A stretch of DNA of 64,000 bases, taken from an uncultured Eubacteriales bacterium. Its GTDB lineage: Bacteria; Bacillota; Clostridia; Lachnospirales; Lachnospiraceae. The notes beneath the pieces were generated by a model, which searched no databases, had not been told where the DNA came from, and worked only from the letters and a program-made list of their open reading frames with translations. The stretch's first letter is position 1. The number at the start of each line of letters is the position of its first letter. Of the stretch, positions 1 to 9,582 are shown piece by piece. Both the position numbers and the translations under genes were made by a program. The stretch covers positions 11,339-75,338 of the forward strand of contig URMF01000010.1 of assembly GCA_900548855.1 (NCBI GenBank), written 5' to 3'.

Positions 1-208
1 TAACACTTGTCATCTTTCCAAGTGTATATTCTATAGTCTCCGGGTAAGCCCCGAATGGAGTTGTTCTCGCTTCTTCCATTCTCGCATTGTATTCTTCATT
101 ATCATTAGACGCAAAACCAGCCGGGCTTTTACACCCGGCTAATATAAGCATTATTCCTGTGACACCAAATGCCACACATTTTTTTAATGTTTGCTTTAAT
201 CTATTCAT
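1..208 (-). CDS. Solute-binding lipoprotein of a sugar ABC transporter, N-terminal part only
   Basis: The reading frame starts at ATG 208 and runs off the left edge, leaving 69 visible residues. A GAAGGG Shine-Dalgarno lies just upstream, inside the end of malG, whose stop codon ends at 213. Residues 1-26 form a lipoprotein signal: a basic start (MNRLKQTLKK), a hydrophobic stretch, and lipobox LAGC with Cys26. The mature part holds a segment TPFGAYPETIEYTLGKM, which resembles the start of large LplA-type extracellular solute-binding proteins of Clostridia (family resemblance from memory). It is the fourth gene of the mal operon, so the operon appears to encode two binding proteins of different families. 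It is a lipid-anchored extracytoplasmic protein; the ligand is probably a sugar but cannot be read from this fragment. Confidence 0.75.
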   Translation of the reverse strand, partial: MNRLKQTLKKCVAFGVTGIMLILAGCKSPAGFASNDNEEYNARMEEARTTPFGAYPETIEYTLGKMTSV

Positions 209-212
209 ATAT

Positions 213-1061
213 CTAACCCTTCACTGCACCTGTCATGCTTTCATTATAACATCTTTGCATTATCATAAACAAGGCTGCAATTGGAATTGATATAAGAACT
301 GCTCCTGCTGCAAATCTTGTGTACCATACATCAACATACTCCTTTTCAAGCATCTGCCATAAGCCGATTGCCACGGTATAATACTTCGCATTTGCCCTGC
401 AGATTACTCTTGCAAATATGAAATCTACCCAAGGTGCTATGAATGATGTAAGTATTGTATACACTATAATTGGTTTACTGAGAGGTATTGTTATCTTAGT
501 AAATACCTGCCACTTCGTTGCTCCATCTATCATAGCAGCCTCATCTATTGTCTTAGGGATAGTATCAAAGAATCCCTTTGCAATGTAAAACTGTATTCCT
601 GATGACGCTGAATATACAAGCACAAGTGCAACTCTTATCATTGCTCCTTCTGAAAGTCCTACTGCTTTAAGTATATAATATACGGCAACCATCGCCATAA
701 ATGCAGGGAAAAGTCCAAGTATCATTGCGATATTCATCATTGCTTTTCTCATCTTAAACTTAAGTCTTGACATACAGTAGGCTACTGACAGTACAAAAAA
801 AGTTGATATAATACATGAGAATACTGCTACTATCAGAGTATTGGTAAACATTCGTGGAAAATTAAGTATTCCTGTATCTGTAAAAAGCTTTACATAATTA
901 TCAAGTGAATACTGCTTTGGGAAGAAGGAGCTTGTATAAGCACCCTTCTGAGCCCTGAAGCTTGTGAGGAGTATCCAGAAAAGAGGACTTACCCACACTA
1001 TCGCTAATATTGTAAGCACTGTATGTGCCAGTATATTTTTAATAGTCTTTTTCTTTTTCAC
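213..1061 (-). CDS. malG: MalG-like maltodextrin ABC transporter permease
   Basis: 282 residues, usual length for MalG. This is the inner permease subunit of a carbohydrate-uptake-1 ABC importer. About six hydrophobic segments are visible, the first at residues 13-33. The cytoplasmic EAA loop that contacts the ATPase is at residues 174-193 (EAAMIDGATKWQVFTKITIP), with the expected EAA---G pattern. It overlaps malF by 4 bp, which indicates translational coupling. Together with MalF it forms the membrane channel for the maltose or maltodextrin delivered by the MalE-like protein. No ABC ATPase gene is in the operon, as in many Firmicutes that use a shared MsmK-type ATPase. Exact substrate specificity is inferred from the neighbouring phosphorylase and alpha-amylase. 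Confidence 0.9.
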   Translation of the reverse strand: MKKKKTIKNILAHTVLTILAIVWVSPLFWILLTSFRAQKGAYTSSFFPKQYSLDNYVKLFTDTGILNFPRMFTNTLIVAVFSCIISTFFVLSVAYCMSRLKFKMRKAMMNIAMILGLFPAFMAMVAVYYILKAVGLSEGAMIRVALVLVYSASSGIQFYIAKGFFDTIPKTIDEAAMIDGATKWQVFTKITIPLSKPIIVYTILTSFIAPWVDFIFARVICRANAKYYTVAIGLWQMLEKEYVDVWYTRFAAGAVLISIPIAALFMIMQRCYNESMTGAVKG

Positions 1062-2395
1062 TGGAATCCCTCCTCATCTTTATACGCTTTCGTTCTTCTG
1101 TATACAAGCAGTGAACCAATTGCTAAGAATATGAATGTCATAATACCGATAACAGCACCAAGATTATAATACTGATAATCTATTGTCATCTTGTACAGCC
1201 ATGTTACCAGAAGGTCTGTCTTTCCTGCCGTTGCACCTGCCATAACCGGATCTCCCTTAGTCAGCAGATAAACAATGTTAAAGTTGTTAATATTAGCAGT
1301 AAATGTAGTGATAAGATATGGTGCCGTTACAAATAACATATATGGCATTGTTATCTTAATAAACTTGACAAATCCATTAGCTCCATCTACATCTGCTGCC
1401 TCATACAACTCCATAGGTATATTCTGTAATATACCTGTAACCTGCAGAATAGTATATGGAATACCTATCCACAGATTTACCACGATTACTGTGATTCTTG
1501 CCCAAGTCGCATTTGTAAAGAATGGCAGTGATTTTGTTATCCATCCTGCATTCTTTAAAACAACATTTACAATTCCATCCTGTGCCAGCATGCTTCTGAC
1601 AATAAGAAGTGAAACAAACTGTGGAATTGCGATTGAAAGTATAAATATAAATCTCCAGAAGGCCTTGAATTTCGTACCTTTTCTGTTGATAAGCAGTGCA
1701 ACAAGTATTCCGAATATGTAATTAAGAAATGTTGCAAATATTGCCCACACTATAGTCCAGCCAAATACTGACCAGAAAGACTGTCCTATCATGCTTCCTG
1801 AATCGAATATCTGCTTGAAATTCTCAAGTCCTACCCAGTCGAAAAGCACCAGATGGCTGTCAACCTTACTATAATTAGTGAATGCCATGCTTATCATGAA
1901 AATAAGCGGAAGTATTGTGAATATAAGCACACCTGATACTGGAAGTGTAAGCAGCAACTTATGAAGATTCTCATTAAACAGCGACTTCACGTCTTCTGCA
2001 AATGTGTTTATATGCTTTCCTTTTTCCTTTAACAGCTCCAGCTTATATGAGCTTTTTACAGCACTAGCTGCAACTATTATATAAGCTATAATAATGAATA
2101 TTGTTGCTATTCCATACAGAAGTATAAGAAGTGAATTATCACCTGCAACATACTCATATATTCCAAGCTTCTCATTCCAGACCTCCTGCTGCGGTCTGCT
2201 TCCAAGACCTGGAAGCATCGCAAGGCAGTTAATTCCATTCATAATCATAAAGCATACAAAGGCTGCTTCTATAGCTATATACATAATTCCCTTTATAATC
2301 TGCTTTCCTACAAGATTACCAAGTCCTGGAATCAGAATGCTTAACTTCGTAAATATATTTCCTTTTCTAAATGATTCAGTGAACTTAACTGCCAT
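1058..2395 (-). CDS. malF: MalF-like maltodextrin ABC transporter permease
   Basis: 445 residues, longer than minimal sugar permeases because of an N-terminal extension with two or more extra hydrophobic segments (about 31-60 and 90-112) before the core permease from about residue 150. Such an extension is known in MalF. The EAA loop lies at residues 332-351 (EAADVDGANGFVKFIKITMP). It pairs with MalG, with which it overlaps by 4 bp, and is preceded by the MalE-like binding protein with a 36-bp gap. It forms the translocation pore for maltodextrins in the cell membrane. The assignment is strong at family level; the sugar length it prefers is not visible. Confidence 0.9.
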   Translation of the reverse strand: MAVKFTESFRKGNIFTKLSILIPGLGNLVGKQIIKGIMYIAIEAAFVCFMIMNGINCLAMLPGLGSRPQQEVWNEKLGIYEYVAGDNSLLILLYGIATIFIIIAYIIVAASAVKSSYKLELLKEKGKHINTFAEDVKSLFNENLHKLLLTLPVSGVLIFTILPLIFMISMAFTNYSKVDSHLVLFDWVGLENFKQIFDSGSMIGQSFWSVFGWTIVWAIFATFLNYIFGILVALLINRKGTKFKAFWRFIFILSIAIPQFVSLLIVRSMLAQDGIVNVVLKNAGWITKSLPFFTNATWARITVIVVNLWIGIPYTILQVTGILQNIPMELYEAADVDGANGFVKFIKITMPYMLFVTAPYLITTFTANINNFNIVYLLTKGDPVMAGATAGKTDLLVTWLYKMTIDYQYYNLGAVIGIMTFIFLAIGSLLVYRRTKAYKDEEGFQ

Positions 2396-2431
2396 TATGC
2401 GCCACTCCTTTCAGCATTTAATCCCCATCAA

Positions 2432-3685
2432 TTATTTTGCGATTGATGTATTAATCTGCTTATAGAAATCCTGTGTCTTAGCTGCTGCATTATCTGCTGT
2501 TATTTCACCATTTACGATTGCCTTAGCAAAGTTCTGTGCAGGTGCCCAGTAATCATTCATGCCTGTTACTGTTGGCTGGATTACTGATGTCTTGTTAAAT
2601 GTATCATTCTGTGCTGTTACAAGGGCATCCTTCTTTACTTCATCAGTTGCAAGAAGCTCTGTATTACAAGGAATAACACCTCTTAATTCATAGTGCTTCT
2701 TCTGTGCATCCTTGCTTCCAAGATACTTTGCAAGTGCAACTGCTACCTGCTGATACTTGCAGTTAGGATTAACTGCGATTGCCTTAGAACCTGCAAATGC
2801 TAACATCTGCTTGTCTTTTCCACCAATCTTTACTGTAGGAAGTGAAACTGCTCCAAAATTGTCTCCAAGAATCTCTTTAACACTCTTATAATCCCATGAT
2901 CCTGAGAAGTAAGCTCCAACTGAACCATCTCTTAAGCCAGCGATACCAACACCCTGAAGGTCATTGACAAAGTTAGGATTATTTACAAGTGAAACCATTG
3001 CCTGTGTTGCCTGTGTTCCCTTATCTCCTGAGATATCAACACCTGCTGAATTATCTTTTCCGTCTTTTCCAAAATATTTACATCCATTAGCAAGGAAGAA
3101 TGATGACATATACCAGCCCTCTGTAATATTGAAAGCCACCTTATTCTTCTCAAGCATCTTATCAAGGCTCTTTACATCACTGTCTGTGAATTTGCTCTTG
3201 TCATAGTACATAAACCATGTATTAGTTGTAAATGGTACTCCGTATACAGCCCCATCTACTGATACTGAATCCACAATTGCATCTGAGTTAGTTTTCTTAA
3301 CATAATCTGCTGTCTCTCCACCAAGCTTTGCAATAGCGTTAGCATCAACAAGTGTCTGAAGCTGGTCGTTAGCAAAGAAGTATACATCTCCTGAATTCTC
3401 TGGATCCTGTGGAACTATCTTTCCTGCGTCCTGCTCTGAGCATACACCGTATTCAAATGTTAAATCCCAGTCAGGATGCTCTGAATTAAACTGGTCACAC
3501 ATTGTCTGAAGCCATTTGCCGTTCTCATCTGCCTGATCTTCTGCACAGCCCCATACCTTGATTGTAGCTGTGATTTTTTCCTCGCCTGCTGCTGTGTCAT
3601 CCTTTTTAGCATTGCCACAACCCACAAAAAGTGACCCACACATTGTTGCTGCCATCACTGCAGCCGCTAATCTCTTAAACTTCAT
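2432..3685 (-). CDS. malE: MalE-like maltodextrin-binding lipoprotein
   Basis: 417 residues. The N-terminus is a lipoprotein signal ending in lipobox LFVGC with Cys23, followed by a short charged linker. The body is a type 1 extracellular solute-binding fold typical of MalE/cyclodextrin-binding proteins (segments such as GVPFTTNTWFMYYDKSKF and MNDYWAPAQNFAKAI). It captures maltodextrins outside the membrane and delivers them to MalFG. The Shine-Dalgarno AAGGAGGG is 7 bp upstream of the ATG. The upstream DNA holds a long inverted repeat whose one arm contains this Shine-Dalgarno and whose other arm contains the TATAAT of the promoter (separate entry). It is first in the malE-malF-malG-lipoprotein operon, directly downstream of the two-component genes. 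Confidence 0.88.
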   Translation of the reverse strand: MKFKRLAAAVMAATMCGSLFVGCGNAKKDDTAAGEEKITATIKVWGCAEDQADENGKWLQTMCDQFNSEHPDWDLTFEYGVCSEQDAGKIVPQDPENSGDVYFFANDQLQTLVDANAIAKLGGETADYVKKTNSDAIVDSVSVDGAVYGVPFTTNTWFMYYDKSKFTDSDVKSLDKMLEKNKVAFNITEGWYMSSFFLANGCKYFGKDGKDNSAGVDISGDKGTQATQAMVSLVNNPNFVNDLQGVGIAGLRDGSVGAYFSGSWDYKSVKEILGDNFGAVSLPTVKIGGKDKQMLAFAGSKAIAVNPNCKYQQVAVALAKYLGSKDAQKKHYELRGVIPCNTELLATDEVKKDALVTAQNDTFNKTSVIQPTVTGMNDYWAPAQNFAKAIVNGEITADNAAAKTQDFYKQINTSIAK

Positions 3686-3692
3686 AAAAAAA

Positions 3693-3764
3693 CCCTCCTT
3701 AATAATTATCCGAGACAGCTTTGATTACTGTCCTCTTTTGATAATCTAATTATATTAAGGAGGG
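3693..3764 (-). promoter_or_regulatory. malE promoter and inverted repeat that includes the Shine-Dalgarno
   Basis: Positions 3693-3708 and 3747-3764 form an imperfect inverted repeat (CCCTCCTTAATA against TATTAAGGAGGG). One arm is the malE Shine-Dalgarno. The other contains a TATAAT on the minus strand at 3749-3754. At the -35 position (3772-3777) only TTTTAA is present. A good -10 with a poor -35 fits a promoter that needs an activator, and the AraC-type response regulator next door is the natural candidate. That link is inference. Confidence 0.45.
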
Positions 3765-3799
3765 GTTAATATTAAAATATAAGATATTTTAGAAACATA

Positions 3800-5557
3800 T
3801 CAGTTTTTTGTGTTGTATGGTTTTGCCGGGAATTTTATTGTTATTGTTGTTCCCTCATCAGGCATGCTCTGCACTTCCAGATGATAGCTTTCGCCGTAAT
3901 AAAGTCTTATTCTGTCATTAACATTTCTTGCACCATACCCTTTTGACTGGACTGTTAAGAAGTTTTGTGCAGTTTCTTTGTCCATTCCTACACCGTTATC
4001 AGACACTGTTACACATACAAGCTTTTTACCTTCTTCATCCGTCTGCATCTTGGCCTCTACTGTTATTACACCTTTCCTGTCTGTCAGCAGATCTATACCG
4101 TGGTCTATTGCATTTTCTACCAATGGCTGGAGTATAAGGTTTAAAGATTCGCATGGCATAACTTCCTCTGATACATTTATCACCACATCAAATGAGTTGT
4201 CATGCATTATCTGCTGAATCTTAAGATACGACTGCATGTTGCTTAATTCCTGCTCAAAGCTTAGTATATTCTTTCCCTTATTAAGCGATGTACGGTAGTA
4301 GTTAGACAATGCAAGTGTTATCTCACTTATATCCTCCTGCTCGTATTCTATTGCTTTCCAATTGATAAGCGATAATGAATTGTAGAGGAAATGCGGATTA
4401 ATCTGTGCCCTTAATGCCCGCATCTCTGATTCTTTCTGGCTTATACGTCCTTCATATACCTGCGTGATAAGATTCTTAATCTGTGTTGTCATGCTGTTAA
4501 AGCTATGAATAAGGTCACCTATTTCATCTTTGTCCTGTGTATTAATTACCGCATCAAAGTCTCCATTTTCAACCTTTGCCATACTGTTTTTTAATTTATT
4601 AATTCTTCTTGTAATGAAGCCTGTTGTAAATATACTCGCCGCAGCGGCACCTGCAACTGCTACCACAAATGCAACTACAATCATTGTAATCATTGAATTA
4701 GCTGACCTGAGCACAAGTTTTCTTGGTTCATAGACATATACTGTCCATCCGGTAACAGAGCTTTCCTTCTTTACTACAGAGTAACCCTCTGTATTTCCAC
4801 ATGTATCATTATCCCATTCTGCCCCGTCGATTAACGAAAGCAGTTTCTTACTGTTTAATCTGTATCTGGTGTTATTGTTTTCAAATGTGTCACTGCTGCA
4901 TATAACTTTTCCATCAGCGTCAAGCACCACCATTCCGCAGTTCTGCTCAAGACCACCTGTAAATGAACTCATCATGCTGTCATAATCAACATCTATATAC
5001 ATGATTCCAAGAATCCCTAGCTGGTCAAGCGTTGACATTTTTCGTGCTGAAACAAGTGTCCTGCTGTCTTCATCAACAAACCACTGTATCTTAGTGCTTT
5101 CAGCAGCAGAATTATAAAAAGGTCTGTCTTTTATCTCTTCTATTGGAGCTATAGTTGTGTCATGTTTAATAGCTTTATCCACATATATTGTTACCCTGTT
5201 AATATCATTGTGAAAATACTTTAATGATGAAAGCATAGGGTCAAATGTAGTGACAATCTGGTTATACATCTCATATGTGCTTTTGTAATCGTATGAAAGC
5301 ACTCCCGACAGCGTATCATTAAATGTTATATAATTAGACAGGTTGTCATACACCTCTATCTGCCCATCCACCGTTGCAACAGACTGCTCAATTGCCCCCT
5401 TGATGCTCTTTAAGTCCCTGTCCATAAGAATGTTTCTCATCTGACAGTATGCAAAAACAAAAAGCACAATCAGGGGAATAAGTCCGGTCACTACATATAT
5501 GATGACAAGCTTGTTCTGCAATCTTATATCATTGATTTTCTGCTTAATCTTTTTCAA
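3800..5557 (-). CDS. YesM-like sensor histidine kinase
   Basis: 585 residues in the order of the YesM/LytS group: TM1 about 16-37, a large extracytoplasmic sensor region about 40-285, TM2 about 287-310, HAMP about 312-365, His_kinase domain with the phospho-acceptor in QINPHFLYN (His389), then HATPase with an N-box (LQPLVENAIDHG) and G-box (DNGVGMD). It is a membrane kinase that senses an extracellular signal, probably a sugar or a loaded binding protein, and phosphorylates the adjacent response regulator. It overlaps that regulator by 4 bp. The position between phosphorylase and mal transporter genes points to control of maltodextrin use. Confidence 0.92.
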   Translation of the reverse strand: MKKIKQKINDIRLQNKLVIIYVVTGLIPLIVLFVFAYCQMRNILMDRDLKSIKGAIEQSVATVDGQIEVYDNLSNYITFNDTLSGVLSYDYKSTYEMYNQIVTTFDPMLSSLKYFHNDINRVTIYVDKAIKHDTTIAPIEEIKDRPFYNSAAESTKIQWFVDEDSRTLVSARKMSTLDQLGILGIMYIDVDYDSMMSSFTGGLEQNCGMVVLDADGKVICSSDTFENNNTRYRLNSKKLLSLIDGAEWDNDTCGNTEGYSVVKKESSVTGWTVYVYEPRKLVLRSANSMITMIVVAFVVAVAGAAAASIFTTGFITRRINKLKNSMAKVENGDFDAVINTQDKDEIGDLIHSFNSMTTQIKNLITQVYEGRISQKESEMRALRAQINPHFLYNSLSLINWKAIEYEQEDISEITLALSNYYRTSLNKGKNILSFEQELSNMQSYLKIQQIMHDNSFDVVINVSEEVMPCESLNLILQPLVENAIDHGIDLLTDRKGVITVEAKMQTDEEGKKLVCVTVSDNGVGMDKETAQNFLTVQSKGYGARNVNDRIRLYYGESYHLEVQSMPDEGTTITIKFPAKPYNTKN

Positions 5558-7098
5558 CTCAATTCTCCCTGATCCCTGAATTTCTGAGGACTTATACCAA
5601 AATACTCCCTGAAGCTCTGTACAAAATATGAAACATTTGGATAACCCACCTGCTCACTTATATTCACAATCTTCATGTTCGTACCGGTAAGCAGTTCCTT
5701 AGCCTTCTCCATTCTGTACTGTTTAATATATTTGCTCAGATTCTGTCCTGTTTCCTTCTTAAAAAGTGAACTTAAATAGCTTGGTGCAAGATAAACCATA
5801 TCCGCAAGCTGCTGTGCGCCAATCTCCTCACCATAATGGTTATGTATATAATTCTTTACGGTCTCAATCTCCCGGTGTGACGTGGCCGGCTCTTTTCCGA
5901 AACTCTTTTCCAACAAATCAATATAGTTATTCACTATATCCATAATGCATGAGAAATCCTCCGACTTATACAGTCTGTCAATCTCCCTGCCAAATTCCGC
6001 CTCATCAGCACCCGGAATATTGTCATAGAAATCTTTTAACAGATTGGAAAATACAAACTTGATGTATATATGTGAGAAGTTCGACTGCCCCCTGTATTTC
6101 TTACACAATGCATCAAAATGTATCCGTAAAAATGTGATATCCTTCATCTTGATATCCTGCTTCATCTGCTTCATAAGTGCATCATCATCAATCTGTACAA
6201 GCACAGGTGTATCTTCACTGATATTATCAGAAAAAATATATCTTCCTGTCTCATAAAACTTATTATTCATCAGTGTATCAACTGCATCCATTACCTGTGG
6301 AAGCTCATGATAATCATTGAATAAACCGGACACAGCAATATACATAAACTGCCCTGTCTTTCTGTATATATAGTCATGAATATTTGTAAACATTTCTTCA
6401 ATGTTCTTATCAATATTACCATCTGCTGTGAGTGATTTATCAGAAAATATGATAACTGACTGTAATGGGTTAAGATTAAGATACTGATAATCCAGTTCCC
6501 CGGTTACCTCTTTAAATATATCTTCACCTGTATCATATTTTCCAAAGAAATCAGTATTAAATTCTATAAGTGCAAGTCTGTTGTATCCTGCCAGAAAATC
6601 CCCATTATCAAGTATTCCTGATGCATCACCGGAGTTGAGCAGCGTATACATGTAGTACTGTTTTATAAAGTTAGCCTGCCGGTTATAGTCCTCGTCCTTC
6701 TTGTGTTCCTCGTCAAGCTCTGTTATAACTCCTGTAATTGTTGAACTGAATTCTGACGGATCAACCGGCTTTAATATATAATCTTTAACGCCTAATTTAA
6801 CTGCCAGCTTGGCATATTCAAACTCGTTATAGCCTGAGAATATAATTGTCTTTAAACTGATGTCGTTGTGCATCACATTCTTAATAAGCTCTATTCCGTC
6901 CATAAACGGCATCTTAACATCTGTAAGCAGTATATCTATATGTCCCATTCCTGTATTCTTGTCAGATGTCAGATATTCCAGTGCCTGCTTTCCGTTGCAC
7001 GCCTCAAATACCCCAAGTTCAATTCCCATTCTCTTAAGAAGCATTCTTATTCCGCTTCTTTCAATCTTTTCATCATCCACTATAAGTATATTATACAT
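5554..7098 (-). CDS. YesN-like response regulator with AraC DNA-binding domain
   Basis: 514 residues. The receiver domain occupies about 1-120: acidic DDE at 8-10, phospho-acceptor Asp60 in LLTDVKMPFMDG, and conserved Lys in ILKPVDP near 110. A long middle region of unclear fold follows. The last 100 residues are two AraC/XylS helix-turn-helix motifs (IGAQQLADMVYLAPSYLSSL and the C-terminal FGISPQKFR). It is the DNA-binding partner of the YesM-like kinase, with which it overlaps by 4 bp. It probably activates malE, whose promoter lacks a good -35. Its own promoter is TTGATA-N17-TATAAT at 7176-7148, between it and glgP. Confidence 0.92.
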   Translation of the reverse strand: MYNILIVDDEKIERSGIRMLLKRMGIELGVFEACNGKQALEYLTSDKNTGMGHIDILLTDVKMPFMDGIELIKNVMHNDISLKTIIFSGYNEFEYAKLAVKLGVKDYILKPVDPSEFSSTITGVITELDEEHKKDEDYNRQANFIKQYYMYTLLNSGDASGILDNGDFLAGYNRLALIEFNTDFFGKYDTGEDIFKEVTGELDYQYLNLNPLQSVIIFSDKSLTADGNIDKNIEEMFTNIHDYIYRKTGQFMYIAVSGLFNDYHELPQVMDAVDTLMNNKFYETGRYIFSDNISEDTPVLVQIDDDALMKQMKQDIKMKDITFLRIHFDALCKKYRGQSNFSHIYIKFVFSNLLKDFYDNIPGADEAEFGREIDRLYKSEDFSCIMDIVNNYIDLLEKSFGKEPATSHREIETVKNYIHNHYGEEIGAQQLADMVYLAPSYLSSLFKKETGQNLSKYIKQYRMEKAKELLTGTNMKIVNISEQVGYPNVSYFVQSFREYFGISPQKFRDQGELS

Positions 7099-7147
7099 AA
7101 ATCTACCCCGAAACTTTCCTCATTCACGAACTTTCGCTCTTATAATG

Positions 7148-7176
7148 ATTATAGCTTCCGGGGCAGTTATTATCAA
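7148..7176 (-). promoter_or_regulatory. Sigma-A promoter of the yesN-yesM genes
   Basis: On the minus strand TTGATA (7176-7171), a 17-bp spacer and TATAAT (7153-7148) match the housekeeping consensus closely. It lies only about 15 bp beyond the glgP stop, so the two-component genes can be transcribed independently of glgP. Confidence 0.7.
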
Positions 7177-7190
7177 CTTATTTAGTTATA

Positions 7191-9470
7191 TTAAAGATGC
7201 CATATATCTTCATTGTACTGTTGAATTGTTCTGTCTGATGAGAAAAATCCGGCATTTGCAATATTAACAAGCATTTTTTCTGCCCACGCATATCTGTCAT
7301 CATAATCTGCGAGAGCCTTTTCTTTGGTTTCTATATAGCTTCGTAAGTCAAGCAATGCCATAAACCAGTCTTTTCCTACAATCTCATTATACAATCTGTT
7401 AAGACTATGTGAATCACCTGCCTGAAGCATAACATCCGATATTATAAAATCCACACATTTTTTTATAAGAGCATCTGTCTCATAAAGCTTCTTTGCGTTA
7501 TAGTCACATTTTTCATAATGTGCAATAACTTCATCACTTGTTGCGCCAAATGTATATATATTATCTTTACCTACAAGCTCTGCAATCTCAACATTAGCAC
7601 CATCCATTGTTCCTAATGTCACAGCACCGTTAAGCATGAATTTCATGTTGCCTGTTCCTGATGCTTCTTTAGATGCAAGCGATATCTGCTCTGATATATC
7701 ACATGCAGGAATCAGCTTTTCTGCCAGTGTTACATTGTAGTTCTGGACAAGCACAACCTTAAGGTAAGGACTTACATCTTTATCGGCCTCAATAACCTTA
7801 CTCAATGTAAGTATCAGATGAATTATATCCTTCGCAATTGTGTATGCAGGTGCAGCCTTTGCGCCAAAGATCACTGTAACAGGAGTCTTTGGAATGTTGC
7901 CTGCCTTGATGTCAAAATATTTATATATTATATACAGTGCATTCATCTGCTGTCTTTTATACTCATGCAGTCGCTTTATCTGTATATCGTATATTGACTG
8001 TGGATTAATCTCTATTCCCTGTGTCTGCTTAAGGTATTCTGCAAGATTTCTCTTGTTGTCTGTCTTAATCTCAAGAAGATTATCGTAAACATTTTTATCA
8101 CCGGCAAACTTTAAAAGGTCTTTTAACTTTTCTGCGTCATGTCTGTATTCACTTCCGATAAGTGTCTCAATGTATTTCGCAAGTCCATTATTACAGTGGA
8201 TAAGCCACCTTCTGAATGTGATTCCGTTAGTTTTGTTATTGAACTTCTCTGGATATATCCTATAGAAATTATTAAGCTCTGTATTCTCTAATATCTCAGT
8301 ATGAAGCTTTGCTACTCCGTTGACGCTCATTCCATAATGAATATCGATGTGTGCCATGTGAACGAGATTATTATCGTCAATTATATACACTGATTTATCT
8401 GTGTACTTCTTGCGCACTCTTCTGTCAAGTTCTTTTATAATCGGCATAAGCTGTGGCACAACCCTGTTAAGATAGTCCACAGGCCATTTTTCAAGGGCTT
8501 CGGCAAGGATTGTGTGATTAGTATACGCACAGCTTTTTGATACAATATCAATTGCTTCATCCATTGTTATCGGACTTCCATCTATATCTCCATTTTCTGT
8601 AAGAAGTCTTATAAGCTCCGGGATTACCATTGTCGGATGCGTATCGTTAATCTGGATTACTGCAAAGTCTGGCAAATTCTTAAATGTTTTTCCGGTGTTA
8701 ATACATTTGTCCCTGCACTCGTCTAATATAAGCCTTGCTCCATTGCTTACCATGAAATACTGCTGATAGATTCTAAGAAGCCTTCCCTGTTCGTCACTGT
8801 CATCAGGATAAAGAAACAGTGTAAGGTTCTTGGCAATATCTGACTTATCAAAGTCTATGCTGTCACCTTTTACGATGCTCTCATCAACTGTCTCCACATC
8901 AAACAAATGAAGCTTATTCGTTCTCTTTTCTCCGTACACATTGATATCATACATTCTTGAAACCACACTGATTTCTCCGAAATTGATAGTGTATGCCACA
9001 TCTGTCGGAACAAGCCAGCTGTCCTTACCAATCCATGGATTAGGCACTTCCTTCTGCTTCCCATTCTCAAACACCTGCTTAAAAAGTCCAAGATGATAAT
9101 TAAGTCCGATTCCGTCACCATTAAGACCAAGGTTAGCAATTGAATCAAGGAAGCATGCTGCAAGTCTTCCAAGTCCGCCATTACCAAGTGACGGCTCTAC
9201 TTCCAGTTCTTCAATATCTGAAAGATTTTTTCCTGCCTGTGTAAGTTCTTCCTTAACTTCATCATAGATTCCTAAATTAATAAGATTATTGGATAAAAGC
9301 TTTCCTATAAGGAACTCTGCAGAAATGTAGTATACCTTTCTGCCATTGTCTTTCACTATTCTATCACGTCCCTTTTGTGCAACCAGCTTCATAAGTGCAT
9401 GAAAGCACTCCTCGTTGCTGCATAAGTGCAAGTCTTTTCCATATTCTTCCAAACATATAGTGTTAAGCAT
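7191..9470 (-). CDS. glgP: Glycogen/maltodextrin phosphorylase
   Basis: 759 residues from the chosen start. It is a GT35 phosphorylase that releases glucose-1-phosphate from alpha-1,4-glucans using pyridoxal phosphate. The hallmark [14 protein letters not shown] with the PLP lysine (Lys610) and the TMDGANVEI segment are present; the N-terminal [16 protein letters not shown] motif is also intact. An in-frame ATG exists at 9485, but the bases right after it are GGAGGG, which is the ideal Shine-Dalgarno for the ATG at 9470, so 9470 is chosen. The length, shorter than about 800, suits bacterial maltodextrin phosphorylases. It degrades the oligosaccharides imported by the mal transporter and lies divergent from an AraC regulator with interleaved promoters. 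Confidence 0.93.
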   Translation of the reverse strand: MLNTICLEEYGKDLHLCSNEECFHALMKLVAQKGRDRIVKDNGRKVYYISAEFLIGKLLSNNLINLGIYDEVKEELTQAGKNLSDIEELEVEPSLGNGGLGRLAACFLDSIANLGLNGDGIGLNYHLGLFKQVFENGKQKEVPNPWIGKDSWLVPTDVAYTINFGEISVVSRMYDINVYGEKRTNKLHLFDVETVDESIVKGDSIDFDKSDIAKNLTLFLYPDDSDEQGRLLRIYQQYFMVSNGARLILDECRDKCINTGKTFKNLPDFAVIQINDTHPTMVIPELIRLLTENGDIDGSPITMDEAIDIVSKSCAYTNHTILAEALEKWPVDYLNRVVPQLMPIIKELDRRVRKKYTDKSVYIIDDNNLVHMAHIDIHYGMSVNGVAKLHTEILENTELNNFYRIYPEKFNNKTNGITFRRWLIHCNNGLAKYIETLIGSEYRHDAEKLKDLLKFAGDKNVYDNLLEIKTDNKRNLAEYLKQTQGIEINPQSIYDIQIKRLHEYKRQQMNALYIIYKYFDIKAGNIPKTPVTVIFGAKAAPAYTIAKDIIHLILTLSKVIEADKDVSPYLKVVLVQNYNVTLAEKLIPACDISEQISLASKEASGTGNMKFMLNGAVTLGTMDGANVEIAELVGKDNIYTFGATSDEVIAHYEKCDYNAKKLYETDALIKKCVDFIISDVMLQAGDSHSLNRLYNEIVGKDWFMALLDLRSYIETKEKALADYDDRYAWAEKMLVNIANAGFFSSDRTIQQYNEDIWHL

Positions 9471-9503
9471 ATCGTTGCCCTCCATTCTTGTATTTATATT
9501 TTA

Positions 9504-9540
9504 TTATAGGGTTGCTGGAAAAATTCTCTTGCTTTATAAT
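9504..9540. promoter_or_regulatory. Divergent promoters of glgP (-) and the AraC gene (+)
   Basis: On the plus strand TTGCTG (9512-9517), a 17-bp spacer and TATAAT (9535-9540) form a near-consensus promoter for the AraC gene. On the minus strand a TATAAT at 9509-9504 precedes glgP and abuts the plus-strand -35; no good -35 is visible for it. The two promoters therefore share one short region, so a regulator bound here could affect both. Confidence 0.6.
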
Positions 9541-9582
9541 GGGATAAACTTGTACTATTCTATCATATTTAAGGAGAACCTT

